From: Owenia fusiformis
Taxonomy: Eukaryota; Annelida; Polychaeta; Sabellida; Oweniidae
Assembly (NCBI GenBank): GCA_903813345.2
Contig: CAIIXF020000004.1
Coordinates: 15,137,196-15,201,195 of the forward strand
Direction: 5' to 3'
Length of the DNA stretch: 64,000 nucleotides
Notes under the pieces: model-generated
Database searches by the model: none
The model's input: only the letters and a program-made list of their open reading frames with translations
Told to the model about the DNA's origin: nothing
In this document: piece after piece, positions 1 through 11,166 of the stretch
Layout of the letters: every line of letters starts with the position of its first letter
How positions within the stretch are numbered: the stretch's first letter is position 1
Program-made: the position numbers and the translations under genes

Positions 1-3000
1 GTCAGAAAAGACAAAGAAAACCTTGAGTTTCAACAACAACAGGATGATATAAAAGTAAGGATACTACTGACTTATGATTCAATTTTTATGTCACCACCAG
101 ATAGTAGTGTTGTAGTCTTCAACTTTTTGTTAATTGCGGTTGGTTTCCACATAAGATGCCTCTAACAAAAGGCATATTGCGACTTTTAACGTTTTTGTAA
201 GTTAATGCATTCCCATGTTAAATTGCTGAATGGTTGAGTTAATACTTGTACAGTAATTGGTTTTGATTCAGATTCTGTGTTTTTTCAGAGACAACTTCAG
301 CAACAGATGAGCCGCCATGCCCAGACTATAGAAATTGGACGTAAACAGTCTGCTGACACATTAGATGGTTTAAAGCACAAGCTCAATACACTACAAGATG
401 TATGTAAATTCATCAAAACCAGTATCATTTACTCCTTTCTTACCCCAAATAGCTTCCAATTTAAATATTTTGTGTTGCCTTTTGTAACAATTGCAACACT
501 ATAAGCTTTGCTGTTGAATACATTTTGTAAATCAATGCTTGGCTATATTCTTACATTGGCCCCATTAAAACATCTTCCAACGTTCTAAGCAGGTTCCTTT
601 AAGATTTTACTGAAAAAAGTGAAGAAATTCATCTGAAAATGAATTTAATGTGTGACAGTATGAAATGTTTTACATGTTTAACTGCTTTAGGGGCAACATC
701 AGAATATCAATGTCTGATAAGAAACTAAAGAAATTAGTTTGGGAGAGGGGCTAATGCATGTTTTAGTTGTCCATCTGACATTTTTCAACATTTCAATATT
801 TCCCAAACATGTAAATTAGTCGCTACCTACCCCATTCAAATACTTACAGTAGAACATAAAACAGATCATAAATTATGAATGATACAAAATGTATGATGGA
901 TATTTATACAGTACAAAGGAATTAAAAGGTCAAACCTTAATTTATTTAATTTACTATCAAATATTGATATTTTGAAGTCACCCCTTAATAGCTTTAACTC
1001 TCGTTTGATTTCATTTGGAGAATAAATAATTACATTATCATATAGAGCAAAGTTCAACATCACACTTCTGGCTAAATATTTTTAAAATGTCAGGTTTTCA
1101 TGTATTTAGATTATAATTTTCAAAAAAGATTTTGGTACAAGCCTTTTTGGTCCCATTATTCACTGACCTCAATGCTCATAGGAGATTCTAGCCAACTTTC
1201 AATCCATCTTATGTTTTAGTATATTTGTTTTGATGTTGAATTGTAATTTAGGTTCTTGGGTCAGGTGAATCAGCAGATCTCAAGGCCATCAGGGAACTAA
1301 CAAGGTCAAGGTCAAACTCTAGATCAAGGAATCAAAGGTCGAGGTCACCTACATGGTCTGAAAGGTCAAAGTCGCCTACCAGAGAAAATGACCTGCTGTC
1401 AACTAAAGTATGACCTATTTTTCATTTTTTAATAATATTTTCTTATCTACAGGGATTATCTACTGGCATTTTGTCATTTATGCTTCAAATGTCATGAAAC
1501 TTGGTCAGAATGTTCCTTGTACATTTATAAATATAAATATGAAGTATGGAATTACTAGCTTTTGATTGGCTGGTTTAATGGTTACCATAGTAACACAAGT
1601 GCATAGACCCCGGGGCACCTCTGCAATCCGTAAGATCTTTGGAAAATAACCATAAACACTAGTTTTGAACATCTTTTATTTATAATATGACCACAAATAT
1701 CATGTTTTCAACTACACATCATTTATTCATAATATAGCTGTTGCTGGCGTTATATTAGTGTTATATTAAAGTTGAATGTTACTCTACATAATCATCACCA
1801 AGTTCCACATATCTCTGGTGTCTTCTTACCCACTCCAAGAAAACTCTATTGAAACCACCAGAGCTCATTTCTGCAAGGGATGACAGAACAGAGCTCTTAA
1901 GTTCCTCATTTGAAGAGAAAGACTGTCCAGCAAGTTTAGCCTTCAGTGCACCATAAAGATAGAAGTCACTAGGGGCCAAATCAGGCGAATATGGAGCTTG
2001 TTCAAGTAGGGGTATTCCTAGTATCTCAATTACTTCCACGGTGTTCCTGGCCTTGTGAACGGGGGCATTGTCCCAGTGAAGTGAAAGGCACAATCCAGGT
2101 CTTTTTCTCTTCATTGCTCTAAAGTACTCCAAAGAAGTGTTACCATGGTAATACCAATAAACAATAAAAGCGTTAAGATTTGAAAAAGTCCCAAGACATT
2201 GCATTTCATTTTTGCCAAAGGTTTTACCTTATAATAACCTGATTTACATAATATTTACCAGGTACATTCTGAACTGCCCCGGGGTCCATGCACTTGTGTT
2301 ACTATGGCAACCATAAAATAGGCCAATCAAATGCCAGTCACTCCATACTTCGTATATATATGTATAAATGTACAAGGAACATTCTGACCAAGTTTCATGA
2401 CATTTGAAGCATAAATGACTAAATGCCAGGGTCATTGACGTTACTTCTTGGACACCCTGTATAAGTAATGGCAAAATGAAAAAAAAACACAGTTAAAACA
2501 CAATCAATCATATACAACAATTGCTGGAATTCGCCAGAAAAAATGCTAAAAGTGGTTTACAAAATCGCCATCCTGATTACACCAACAATTCTAAAGCACC
2601 TTAGAAATTTTATTTTGGAATCACACCTGTTATTTCTAAAACGCCTTTCGTGCACTTTGAACAATGTAGATATGGAGAATATCCAACAGATGTGTACATC
2701 TGTACATCTACAATAAATGTATTATTTTAGCATCTAAGAGAAAACATTGCCAGTGACTTTTGCCAGTGATGTGAACTTACTTTCAATTTTTGCGATATAT
2801 GATTTGATGACCTATTGCATTTTTTGCTCCCATCCATCATTTCCTGTATTTTTGTGGTGGCCCAAATGTGTAGCATTCGAAATACGTCTTATTTCGTTTA
2901 GGGCAAATGGTAAAAACCCGGATAAGGCGTTTTACAAATAACCATCAGAATTACACTATACTCCAAAAGGGCCTAATGATTTAAGGCGTTTTTAGTGACT

Positions 3001-3916
3001 AGGGTTCTAGGATTTTGGAAAAGCACTTTTGTAAAACCACAATCATGATTACACCTATTTTTCAAACCAGGTTAAAACCTTAGGTGCCTTTCTAAAACGC
3101 ATGGTGTAATTCCAGCAAATGTGTGATAGGTCAAATCCAGACTCATTATCCATTTGATCCAATCCTATAAATTTGAGCTTCACCATAGGAAAACTGGTCT
3201 TATCACAAAAATTTTAATTGTCCAAAAGAGCCAAACATGTGCCTAAGATAAAGAGGAAAATGTGCTAAATTGAAATCTTTCTGTTTGGTCTATATCTGCA
3301 AGGAAAAATTGTTAAGACACAAGCCATTGCTCATTTGAAAGGTCTCGTTGTATTTTTTAAGAAAAACAAAAAATAATAACATTGATAGAATCTGTGATAA
3401 GACCCCTTTTCCTGTGGCCAGGCTGACATTTATTTCTTCTTATTATGAAGAACATTATTTATTTCACACCAACATTGTCCACACACATTAAAACTAGTTT
3501 GTATTTATACAGGATTTATCAACAAGCAGTATTACTATGGCAACAAGGCATAAATCTTTCTCAGCAAACCGTCCAAGGTCACGTGAGAGTCAAAGGTCAG
3601 GGTTGACTGATGGTCACAGGTCAAGGCTACAAGAAGTACAGAATACAACAGGGTTTTACTCAGGTAGAGCTCTGCCCAAAGATACAGAAGACACTATACA
3701 GGTTGGTTGCTCAAGAAATAAATCAAAATAAAAGACAAAATAAAATATGCTGCTTATAGCTCTCGAATGATCATTTCATATATTAGATTTTAATTTAATA
3801 CGTCATATTGTCCATATAATTTTAAATGTTATAATTTATATTTCCAGGGTTTTAAGGACTCTATCAATGAACTGAAATCAGAACAATTCTTCAATAAAGA
3901 CTATAATGAAAGCTGA
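1..3916 (+). CDS. CNTRL: Centriolin C-terminal exons, upstream copy (partial gene, 3' end)
   Basis: Five exons at 1-54, 289-399, 1252-1407, 3513-3701 and 3848-3916, all phase 0 with AG/GT borders, end in TGA at 3914-3916. The first two encode the conserved centriolin C-terminal coiled coil: the stretch RQLQQQMSRHAQTIEIGRK and its continuation align with the last coiled coil of vertebrate centriolin (LRHCMSKQAEVLIKGKRQ type). The third and fourth exons are low-complexity and rich in Ser/Arg (SRSNSRSRNQRSRSPTWSE), a tail I do not recognise from vertebrates. The fifth ends in FFNKDYNES. The gene enters from beyond the window's left edge. Centriolin acts at subdistal appendages of the mother centriole and at the midbody during abscission. 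Homology of the first two exons is clear; the tail exons are inferred from open phase-compatible frames and splice sites. Confidence 0.85.
1450..2459 (-). mobile_element. Mariner-like DNA transposon with long terminal inverted repeats
   Basis: The two ends are inverted copies over roughly 170-200 bases: 1450-1625 matches the reverse complement of about 2265-2459. Each end has a TA dinucleotide outside it (1448-1449 and 2460-2461), the Tc1/mariner target site. The outer tip is of CAGGG(TGTCC) type. Inside is a transposase fragment on the minus strand. The element sits in the intron between centriolin exons 1252-1407 and 3513-3701. Confidence 0.8.
1779..2204 (-). pseudogene. Mariner transposase, C-terminal part only (141 aa)
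   Basis: The frame keeps the second and third catalytic aspartates of a mariner DDE domain: D of HWDNAPVH and D of YSPDLAPSDFYLYG. Thirty-four residues separate them, which is the DD34D spacing of the mariner family. The N-terminal helix-turn-helix region and the first aspartate are missing, because full-length mariner transposases are about 340 aa. It is therefore a truncated, inactive copy. The ATG at 2204 is only the first Met after the truncation and is probably not a real start. Confidence 0.8.
2480..3420. other. Intron sequence of the upstream centriolin copy, no gene
   Basis: AT-rich sequence without a coding signal. Motifs near 2520-2660 and 3040-3125 (GCTGGAATT next to TTTCTAAAACGC) recur in opposite orientation and may be the ends of a worn non-autonomous element of about 600 bases. 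I could not fix its borders. Confidence 0.3.
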
Positions 3917-4007
3917 CACAAACCATCTACATCCGAGTCTCACAAGATGTGTGCAAAAAGCATGGCAATCATTGACAAATGAGGAGTTCGTGTGAAATGA
4001 AACATTC

Positions 4008-4013
4008 AATAAA
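4008..4013 (+). promoter_or_regulatory. Poly(A) signal AATAAA of the upstream centriolin copy
   Basis: An AATAAA hexamer lies 92 bases after the TGA at 3914-3916, a normal distance for a short 3' UTR. No other candidate lies between it and the stop codon. Confidence 0.55.
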
Positions 4014-5190
4014 CTGATGGTTATTGTTCTTTTCAACAGTTTCTACGTTTAATATGGACAGTGGTTGAGACTATTTTGTTTTCCGGGAAAAACAAAATAG
4101 AGTACAATACAAATAACTTGCAGAGTTGGCAAGAAACAAACACTAAAGCATACACTTCCCAACAGAACATACATTGTAATTAATACATGTACATGTTCTT
4201 TTAGTGAGCGAATCGGTTTACAAACAACCCATTACGAGGACTTAGTTAACTCATTATATCCTGAATAGTATCTGTAACAATCAAATCTCACCTCTGATAT
4301 TACAAAATTTCATTTCCCGTCTACAGTCATTTAAATTGAGATGATTGAAAGAACACATTAAAGATCTTATGACTGAGAGGTTGATATAAACAGGTACACT
4401 GTAAGCATTCTTTTACCTTACCATATAATAATCTTTTTGACCTCAAGTATTTATTAATTTCTTGAAATCCATTTTACATTTAGAATATATGTTGTTATAA
4501 TTTTGAAATTTTACATATTTACAACACTGTGTACTGTATTTTTGAATAAATTGAAATGAGAGCCATTCTGATTTCTGTTTATGAGTCATTGTTGCTAGCA
4601 GTTAATCTCTTGCTTTCACTTTCTATTGATTTTCGAAATTATTTCGACCATATTTTTGAAAAGCCAGAGACAATTATACGAGTATATTGTCATATATATA
4701 TATTATTATATATTAGCTGATGCTAAAACAGTATCAAAGGCAATGTGTAAAAAGTGTATTAACAAAGTTAGATGAAGCCTCATTTCTGGGCTTTGTATAA
4801 AACCCCTGTACCCCTTACCCTGGTTAATGGGGCTTGATACAGTCTTTGAAGGGTTCAATTTTGAGCTCACATGCTGAGAGCTATTGCAGCCTGTCTATCT
4901 GTCCGTCCATCTGTCTGTCCGTGTTCATATTTGGTATGTGAATACTATAAGCATGGCACACTGTCTAATGGCACTTGGTAGAAGGCAGCCATTTTGAAAA
5001 ATGGCCGCCATTTTAACGTATTTTACTATAACTCGAAAAGTACTGAAGCGACTTTGTTCATATTTGGTATATGAATAAGCATGGCACACTGTCTAATGAC
5101 ACTTTTGGTAGAAGGTGGCCATTTTGAAAAAGGATCTCTAAGATTGAACGACTTGAAACTTTAGTGAATCTTCAGGTAGGTGCTTGTTTT
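4014..5190. repeat. Gene-free stretch with CTGTCCGTC-type dispersed repeat
   Basis: From about 4860 to 5140 it contains a repeat with CTGTCCGTCC runs, GGCCGCCATTTT and a 'CTCGAAAAGTACTG' block. The same blocks return at 17925-20030 and 41160-41800. Nothing in 4014-4860 looks coding, and I found no LRR exon that could precede the one at 6841. Confidence 0.5.
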
Positions 5191-5193
5191 CTA

Positions 5194-5847
5194 CACGGGC
5201 CGATCAAAAAGTTTCTTACTGTTAACTCTAGATTTTACAATAAGAGAAGTTGAATGCTTAAACTTTTTACAGAAGACAGGGTAGAAAGTCTGCTTGAGAC
5301 TGTCTGAGTTTCATTTAAATTGGTTCATTGGTAGTGACACAGAGTCGATACATATTTTCAATGATTGAATGAGGTGGAGCAGCGTTTTTTATAAAAAATT
5401 GTGCTAAGCTGCAGTTTTGGAAATTTCTAACACTAAATAGTGTCATCTGTGAACAGACTGTAGTTTAATCATGTTTAATTAGTTTTTCTGCTAATATTCA
5501 TTCTCATTCAAAATATTCAACCCCAGTTGCAATGCATTTCCTATATCTGTCCACTCGATCCAAAATCACATGTTAAAGGCCTTCGTATGAGAGGTTTGAA
5601 AAGATGTCAGTAAATTTCCAGAACCACAATTAAGCAGATATTTTATATATAACGCTGCTGCACCTAACTTTGTCATTGAAAATATGAATTGACTCAGTGT
5701 CACAGTGTCACCAATAAACCAATTTATATGAAACTCGTACAGTTTCAAGCAAACTAACTATCCTGTCTCATGTTAAAGTTTGAGCTTCCAACTCCTTTTA
5801 TTATAAAATTGAGGGCAAACGCTAAGAAACTTTTTGATCGGCCCTTG
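5194..5847. mobile_element. Non-autonomous mariner-type MITE/fold-back element
   Basis: The left tip (CACGGGCCGATCAAAAAGTT) is mirrored at the right tip ending at 5847, with TA outside both ends (5192-5193 and 5848-5849). The inverted similarity continues inward for about 250 bases: 5270-5410 resembles the reverse complement of 5610-5770. No transposase remains. Confidence 0.75.
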
Positions 5848-6299
5848 TATGTTTAGATTGAATTAATCACTGGAAATTTTGAACAAAATGTATAAAGATA
5901 AAATGCCAGTATTTTACGAAGCATTGTAGAACTCGAAGAGACATCTACTCAGTATGAAATCTAAGTTCATGATAATCTGTTACACTGAAAATTTTGTTCG
6001 GGATATTTTATGCAAAATCAACTAAAAGAACATTTATATGAAAGGAATATTTTGTGGCTAAATACGTGCTATTTCAATAATCTCAATTATATGCCTAATT
6101 TGTGATAAAATAATCAACCCAGCAAAAAATTCTCTGCATTATCCATTTTGTTAACTAGCTACTAGACACACCCATTCAATTGTGACCAAAGCACTTCAAA
6201 AGTGTAAATTTTATACCTTCTTTTACACTTTTTGGTTACTGAAATGGTCATACTAAACACCCACTAATTAGTTTGACTACATGTTATGAAAGGATTAGT

Positions 6300-6665
6300 C
6301 TCGGTCTCAAAGTTCATCAGTCTACTGCACGTTACATCTGCCTGCTTTGGACAATTATGATATTTTTACACATTGTAGATTTAAATGTCCTCTTTTGAAT
6401 ATCTATAAATTAATCTGGGTGTTGTTTCTATATTTTTCATAAAGATATTATTTATGCAGTAGACTGATGAACTTTGTTCTCCAAACCGAGACTTGTCTTT
6501 TATTGAATTTGTCTACTGCACGTTACGGCTGCTTCGGGCAATTTTGATATTTTTACATATTGTAGATTTAAATGCCTTCTTTTTAAAATTCATAATTTAT
6601 TTTGGATGTTAGTTCTATTATTATTAGCACATTAGACTTTTCTCCAAACCAAGACATACTTGAGA
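6300..6665. repeat. Imperfect tandem duplication, unit about 190-200 bp
   Basis: Two adjacent copies share blocks such as GTCTACTGCACGTTAC, GATATTTTTACA and TTGTAGATTTAAATG, starting near 6321 and 6510. It is non-coding and lies just before the first recognisable LRR exon of the downstream centriolin copy. Confidence 0.6.
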
Positions 6666-6840
6666 CTACCTAAACTAAGATAATTTATAGTATTGCTAAA
6701 TGTTTATATAAATTAAGACCAGGTATAAAGTAGGATACAAATTCCATTAATAACCAATTAATAATATTGTGTGATTGTACAGTGGTTGGTAAGGCAACAC
6801 ATTTGATTTGATCAGTAAAGTTTAAGTTACATAATTGTAG

Positions 6841-6945
6841 GTGTTGAACCTGACTGGTAACCAGATAGAGCATATTCCAGTATGGTTAGCTAAGAGACTT
6901 AAATCTCTCAGGATATTTAGATGTGCCAAGAATAACATAGGATCT
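6841..6945 (+). CDS. CNTRL: Centriolin exon: leucine-rich repeat
   Basis: Encodes 35 residues beginning VLNLTGNQIEHIPVWLAKRL, almost the vertebrate LRR (LNLAGNEIEHIPVWLGKKL). The second half (IFRCAKNNIGS) has drifted from the LRR consensus. Preceded by TTGTAG and followed by GTGAGT; phase 0 at both ends. Confidence 0.9.
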
Positions 6946-7278
6946 GTGAGTATTGTTGAATTCACATGTTTTTATGTGTTGAAGGAATAGACCCATTTCA
7001 TTAAGAGAATACTTCATACTAGAAATAAAGGCAATTACTGTGATACTGTTCACATGGAAGTGTTGTGAAAATGTTGTAAGCTGAGAGATTTCTACTAAAT
7101 ACACAGGTATAATCTTTTAGAGCTCAGTTTTAATCATTTCATCATTTACTAAAAAAAAACTTTATACACGTTGCTAATTAGATTTCAAAATGAAGGATGG
7201 ATTTTTGTGATTTTAGTGTAATATCCTTATTCAATGATTTCATATGCAAATTAATTATTTTTAATTTGTCTATTTTAG

Positions 7279-7465
7279 TTTAGTGAAATATCTAAACTGA
7301 GGCCATTACAGGATTTGTCCCAAGTCAGCTTTGCAGAAAACCCAGTTACAAAGGTGCCACATTATCGATCATTTGTAATCTTCCAACTGCGCACGTTAGA
7401 CATCTTGGATGGCCAGCCAATCAGCAATGAGGAGCGTGAAGCTGCTCAGAATAGATTTTCTCAAG
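7279..7465 (+). CDS. CNTRL: Centriolin exon: last LRR and LRR cap
   Basis: Reads FSEISKLRPLQDL, then AENPVTKVPHYRSFVIFQLR, then LDILDGQPIS, the cap motif after the LRRs of centriolin. Borders are TTTTAG and GTATGT. It leaves one base for the next codon and joins 7750 in frame. Confidence 0.93.
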
Positions 7466-7749
7466 GTATGTCATCTTTGAATGGTGAGGGGAACATTTGG
7501 AGGTTACTGTAAAAAGAATCTTGGTTCCCCAGATTAGTTCTCACTGTTTTGTCTATTGCCTATGTGCAGAAGGGATGACTTTATGGTTCTATTGATGACC
7601 TTATGCATGTTAATTCAATGATCATATGGGATTCATTTATTGTTGTTGCCCCTAACATTATATCTCTATTTCACATAAGTTGGAATAAAAAGTCAGTTCT
7701 TAAAAAGAGCAACATAACAGTTCCCTGTAATATTATTTCTCTATTTTAG

Positions 7750-7943
7750 ATGAGTTAGAACACTTAGAGAAAATCATCAGTGAACAAGAGGAAAAACTCA
7801 GTACTCTAGAAGACCAACATAACAAGTCCCTACATGAAGTTACAGTGAGACAAGAGGAGCAGAAAACATGGAAGAAACAACAGAAGGAGAAAGAAAAACA
7901 ACTGGAGGAGATGAGAAATGAAATGAAGGCAAAGGATGATCTC
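7750..7943 (+). CDS. CNTRL: Centriolin exon: start of the coiled coil
   Basis: Sixty-five codons rich in E, K and Q (DELEHLEKIISEQEEKLSTL and onward), the first coiled-coil segment after the LRR cap. Borders are ATTTTAG and GTAAGT. Confidence 0.9.
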
Positions 7944-7984
7944 GTAAGTTAGATTTCAAACAAAGTGATAGCCATTTAGAAATA

Positions 7985-8053
7985 CGAGGGGTGATCAATA
8001 AGTAATGGACGCATCCATGTAAAAAGTGTCCATTACTTATTGATCAGCCCTCG
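7985..8053. mobile_element. 69-bp palindromic MITE with TA target site
   Basis: Two nearly perfect inverted arms (GATCAATAAGTAATGGAC) are separated by about 15 bases, with TA outside both ends (7983-7984, 8054-8055). The arm sequence also occurs at the left end of the larger element at 17641. This is therefore probably a minimal deletion derivative of that mariner-type family. Confidence 0.8.
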
Positions 8054-8264
8054 TAAAAAGGAAAGATGCAGATGAGTTGAGTGGTTCATCAACACATTAC
8101 TCAACCAGATTGTCCAAATGAAATTTGACACATTGTGCTTGAGTTCACCCAGCTTTGCAACTGACCCATGTAAAATCATTAACACACAAACTATCACTAA
8201 AATTATCATGATGTTTTAGCATTGTTGAGATAGGAAAAACCATGTACTAAATTGACACATAATT

Positions 8265-8630
8265 ATGTCACCACCAAAAAGTGGTGACATATTGTTATGG
8301 TCTCCTTTTTTCTGATGGTGGTTGGCAGTTGGCGTCTGTAACAAATTCTTAAAACATTCAATAACTTAACAAATACTGTTTAGATTAACCTCAGTCCTTT
8401 CAAAATCATCTACAAGTTTTCAGAAGTTCAAATCTGACTTTATATTTAAGATCTGACCTTCAGTGATCTTTTAAAGGTCACAAAAGGACAAAAATGTCTT
8501 TTTTCAACTTGCTTCAAATTGACCCAATTTTTAAAAAATCATCTACAAGTTCTTATAAGTTCACATCTGACTATAGATTGAACTAATGATATTATGAGCA
8601 ACTAGGTGGTGACATTTTGTCATGTTAATG
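8265..8630. repeat. Hairpin-headed dispersed repeat, copy 1
   Basis: It starts with a short palindrome (TGTCACCAC-CAAAAA-GTGGTGACA) followed by ATATTGTTATGG. It continues with spaced copies of a 'CAAAATCATCTACAAGTT' unit and ends with GGTGGTGACATTTTGTCAT. The same architecture returns at 10523-11160 and, headed only, at 48977. Confidence 0.7.
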
Positions 8631-8656
8631 CATTGTTTCATTCACCATGATTCCAG

Positions 8657-8788
8657 TTAAAAAGGAAGACCATGGAGCTTACAAAGGCTTGTGAGAAAAA
8701 CTATGAACTGGAGCAGGAGTTGGCTTTCTTTAAGATAGACTCAAAGTTTGGAAGCCTTGGCCAGGTTCCACCTACTTATGATATGGAG
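8657..8788 (+). CDS. CNTRL: Centriolin exon: coiled coil with ELEQELAFFKID motif
   Basis: Forty-four codons, LKRKTMELTKACEKNYELEQ then ELAFFKIDSKFGSLG. Vertebrate centriolin has YELEQELAFYKIDAKF at the same place, which makes this one of the strongest matches. Phase 0 at both ends. Confidence 0.95.
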
Positions 8789-8810
8789 GTATAGTCTAAC
8801 TTTTACTTTA

Positions 8811-9439
8811 CAGGGTGTCAAAAAACAACAGCACCCCCCTCTACAGAAAAATGTACTTAATGTCACATAGTGTGTCATATCCCATTTTAAAGACAATTTA
8901 AATCTGGAGTTACTTGAGAAATTTCAGCTCTGTATGATATAATTTTGCAGATTTATAGCTGATTATAAGTAGTTGGTATGGCCATCACTTGCCGCTCGAA
9001 AAGCAGCTAATCTGGATGGATATGACTTCAGTGAAGATTCAAAGAGAGGTTCAGCATTGCGTAAGCCTTAAAGCACTTTCCTCATATTCTTCAGAAATAC
9101 ATCCTTACTGTATCTATTTTCAAGAGGCCCCCTCTCCATCAATTCCCCTACCCTGTCTTTCACAATTAAACCTATATGTTCAGCGTAGTTGAGATCTGGG
9201 CTATTTTCTACATATTAATCATTTCCAAGATTTGACCTTAAAGCAGTAATAAAGTAGCAAACAAAGTACTGAAGTAGCAAACTTCGAAACAATATAGCTT
9301 ATTTAATTTAAAGTTTTATTAAATGAAATTTGATGAGTAACTCCAGAATTAAATTAATTTTCAAATGAGATATGACATGCCATGTAACATTGAGGAGTTT
9401 TTGCTGTAGAGGGGGGTGCCATTGTTTTTTGACACCCTG
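8811..9439. mobile_element. Non-autonomous mariner-type element, about 630 bp
   Basis: Inverted tips CAGGGTGTCAAAAAACAA and a G/C block (CACCCCCCTCTACAG) are found at both ends, with TA outside each (8809-8810, 9440-9441). Inverted similarity continues inward (GACATGCCAT/ATGTCACATAG area). No transposase was recognised in the middle. It shares the CAGGGTGTC tip with the element at 1450-2459. Confidence 0.8.
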
Positions 9440-9726
9440 TATATGGTAAATGGAGTTTTAAAATTTTAAGAGACACCTAATGGTGAAATGTAACAAGAAA
9501 ATCTGATGAAGGTAACAAGAATAGAATTTCGGGGAATTCGATTAAAATGATGTGAATTTAATTTTTACATGGCAAATGGGGTTTCAAAAGCTTTATTCTC
9601 ATTGTTATCGCCACTTTTTTGTGCTGGCACCTGGTATCACATCGCTCAAGTTTTCCATATGCAATTACTTTCTCCATGATAATTCCACATTGCCAACATG
9701 TTGACCATAATATTTCATATGTTTAG

Positions 9727-9928
9727 GACTACGATGGTGAGAATGATTTGATTGGAGAAAGTCCTTATATCGGCAGAGCACGATACCAAAAAAATCAGTA
9801 TGCATTCGAGAAGAACCTAGCACCAAAGGGTCAACCAATCAGAATACAGCAATTAGCGGGAAGTAGTGATATTGGAGCATCTCCATCATTTCTCAGAGAT
9901 TCACCCCAGCAGGCTGATCAAAGTACAG
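9727..9928 (+). CDS. CNTRL: Centriolin exon: SPYIG block, copy A of a duplicated exon
   Basis: Encodes DYDGENDLIGESPYIGRARY and about 47 further residues. Vertebrate centriolin has DESPYIGKSRYKRN at this position. Length is 202 bases, entering in phase 0 and leaving one base. Borders are GTTTAG and GTAAAT. An almost identical exon follows at 10118-10319. Confidence 0.9.
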
Positions 9929-10117
9929 GTAAATGTTCATTGCAGGGAATTCGATTAAAATAATGTGAAATTTGATTTTTACATGGTATTCTCATTGTTA
10001 TAGCCACCTTTTTGTGCTGGCACCTGGTATCACATCGCTCAAGTTTTCCCAACAATTACTTTCTCCATGATTATTCCACATTGCCCACATGTTGACCATA
10101 ATATTTCATATGTTTAG

Positions 10118-10319
10118 GACTACGATGGTGAGAATGATTTGATTGGAGAAAGTCCTTATATTGGCAGAGCACAGTACCAAAAAAATCAGTATGCATTCGA
10201 GAACAACCTAGCATCAAATGGTCAACCAATCAGAATACAGCAATTAGCGGGAAGTAGTGATATTGGAGTGTCTCCATCATTTCTCAAAGATGCACCCCAG
10301 CAGGCTGATCACAGCACAG
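10118..10319 (+). CDS. CNTRL: Centriolin exon: SPYIG block, copy B (tandem duplicate)
   Basis: Same length, same splice borders and same phase as copy A. Eight of 67 residues differ (for example RARY to RAQY, EKNLAPKG to ENNLASNG), while few synonymous changes are seen. About 200 bases of the preceding intron are duplicated too. Because 202 is not a multiple of three, copies A and B cannot both be spliced in: reading through A into B meets a TGA within five codons. Confidence 0.85.
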
Positions 10320-10522
10320 GTAAATGTTCACTTTTATTTGCTATATTTTCCTTTATCAAGACCATTTTACTCCAGGTTTGCAAGTATGGTAAATGTATGT
10401 CCCTTTTAAGAGCAGATGATCCCCAAGATATGATGAGGTACATGGCATGCTGAGTAAATGACTTGATAGCCATTTTAATTTTTAGTAAAAAAGTGTGATA
10501 TTCATCACTGTTTCATGTTTTT

Positions 10523-11166
10523 ATGTCACCACCAAAAAGTGGTGACATATTGTTATTATGTCACCACCAAAAAGTGGTGACATATTGTTATGGTCTCTGT
10601 TTTTTACGTTGGTCGGTGGTTGGCAGTTGGTGATTGGCATCTGAAACAGATTCTAAAAACTTCCAATAACTTAACAAATACTGTTTAGACTGACTTCATT
10701 TTTTTCAAAATCATCTACAAGTTTTCAGAAGTTCAAATTTGACTTTATATTTATGATTTGACATTCAGTGACTTTCAAATTGACAAATCGTTTTTTCAAA
10801 ATCATCTACAAGTTCTCACACGTTCACATCTGGCTATAGGTTTGACCTTTAATGTCATTTTTAAGGTCAAAAAAGATTTGACCTTCTCGAGGTAAAAAAT
10901 GTCTTTTTCATCATGCTTCAAATTGACCAACTTTTTTTCAAAATCATCTACAAGTTCTCAGAAGTTCACATCTGACTTTAGATTTGAGATTTCATCTTCT
11001 TTGACCTTCTCAGGGAAAAAAGGTATTTTTCAACTTGCTTCAAATTGATCAATTTATTTTTTTCAAAATCATCTACAAGTTCTCAGAAATTGAGATCTGA
11101 CTTAAGGTTGAACTCATAATATTGTGAGCAACTAGGTGGTGACATTTTGTCATTTTAATGCCTTGT
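10523..11166. repeat. Hairpin-headed dispersed repeat, copy 2
   Basis: It begins with two tandem copies of the TGTCACCAC...GTGGTGACA hairpin (about 10523-10594). It then carries at least four spaced copies of a CATCTACAAGTTCTCA-type unit and ends in GGTGGTGACATTTTGTCAT, as in the 8265-8630 copy. Confidence 0.7.

Noticed and set aside
4014-6840. Hidden N-terminal and LRR exons of centriolin
   Set aside because: I looked for LxxLxLxxN-type coding stretches with splice borders on the plus strand and found none; weakly conserved exons could be missed.
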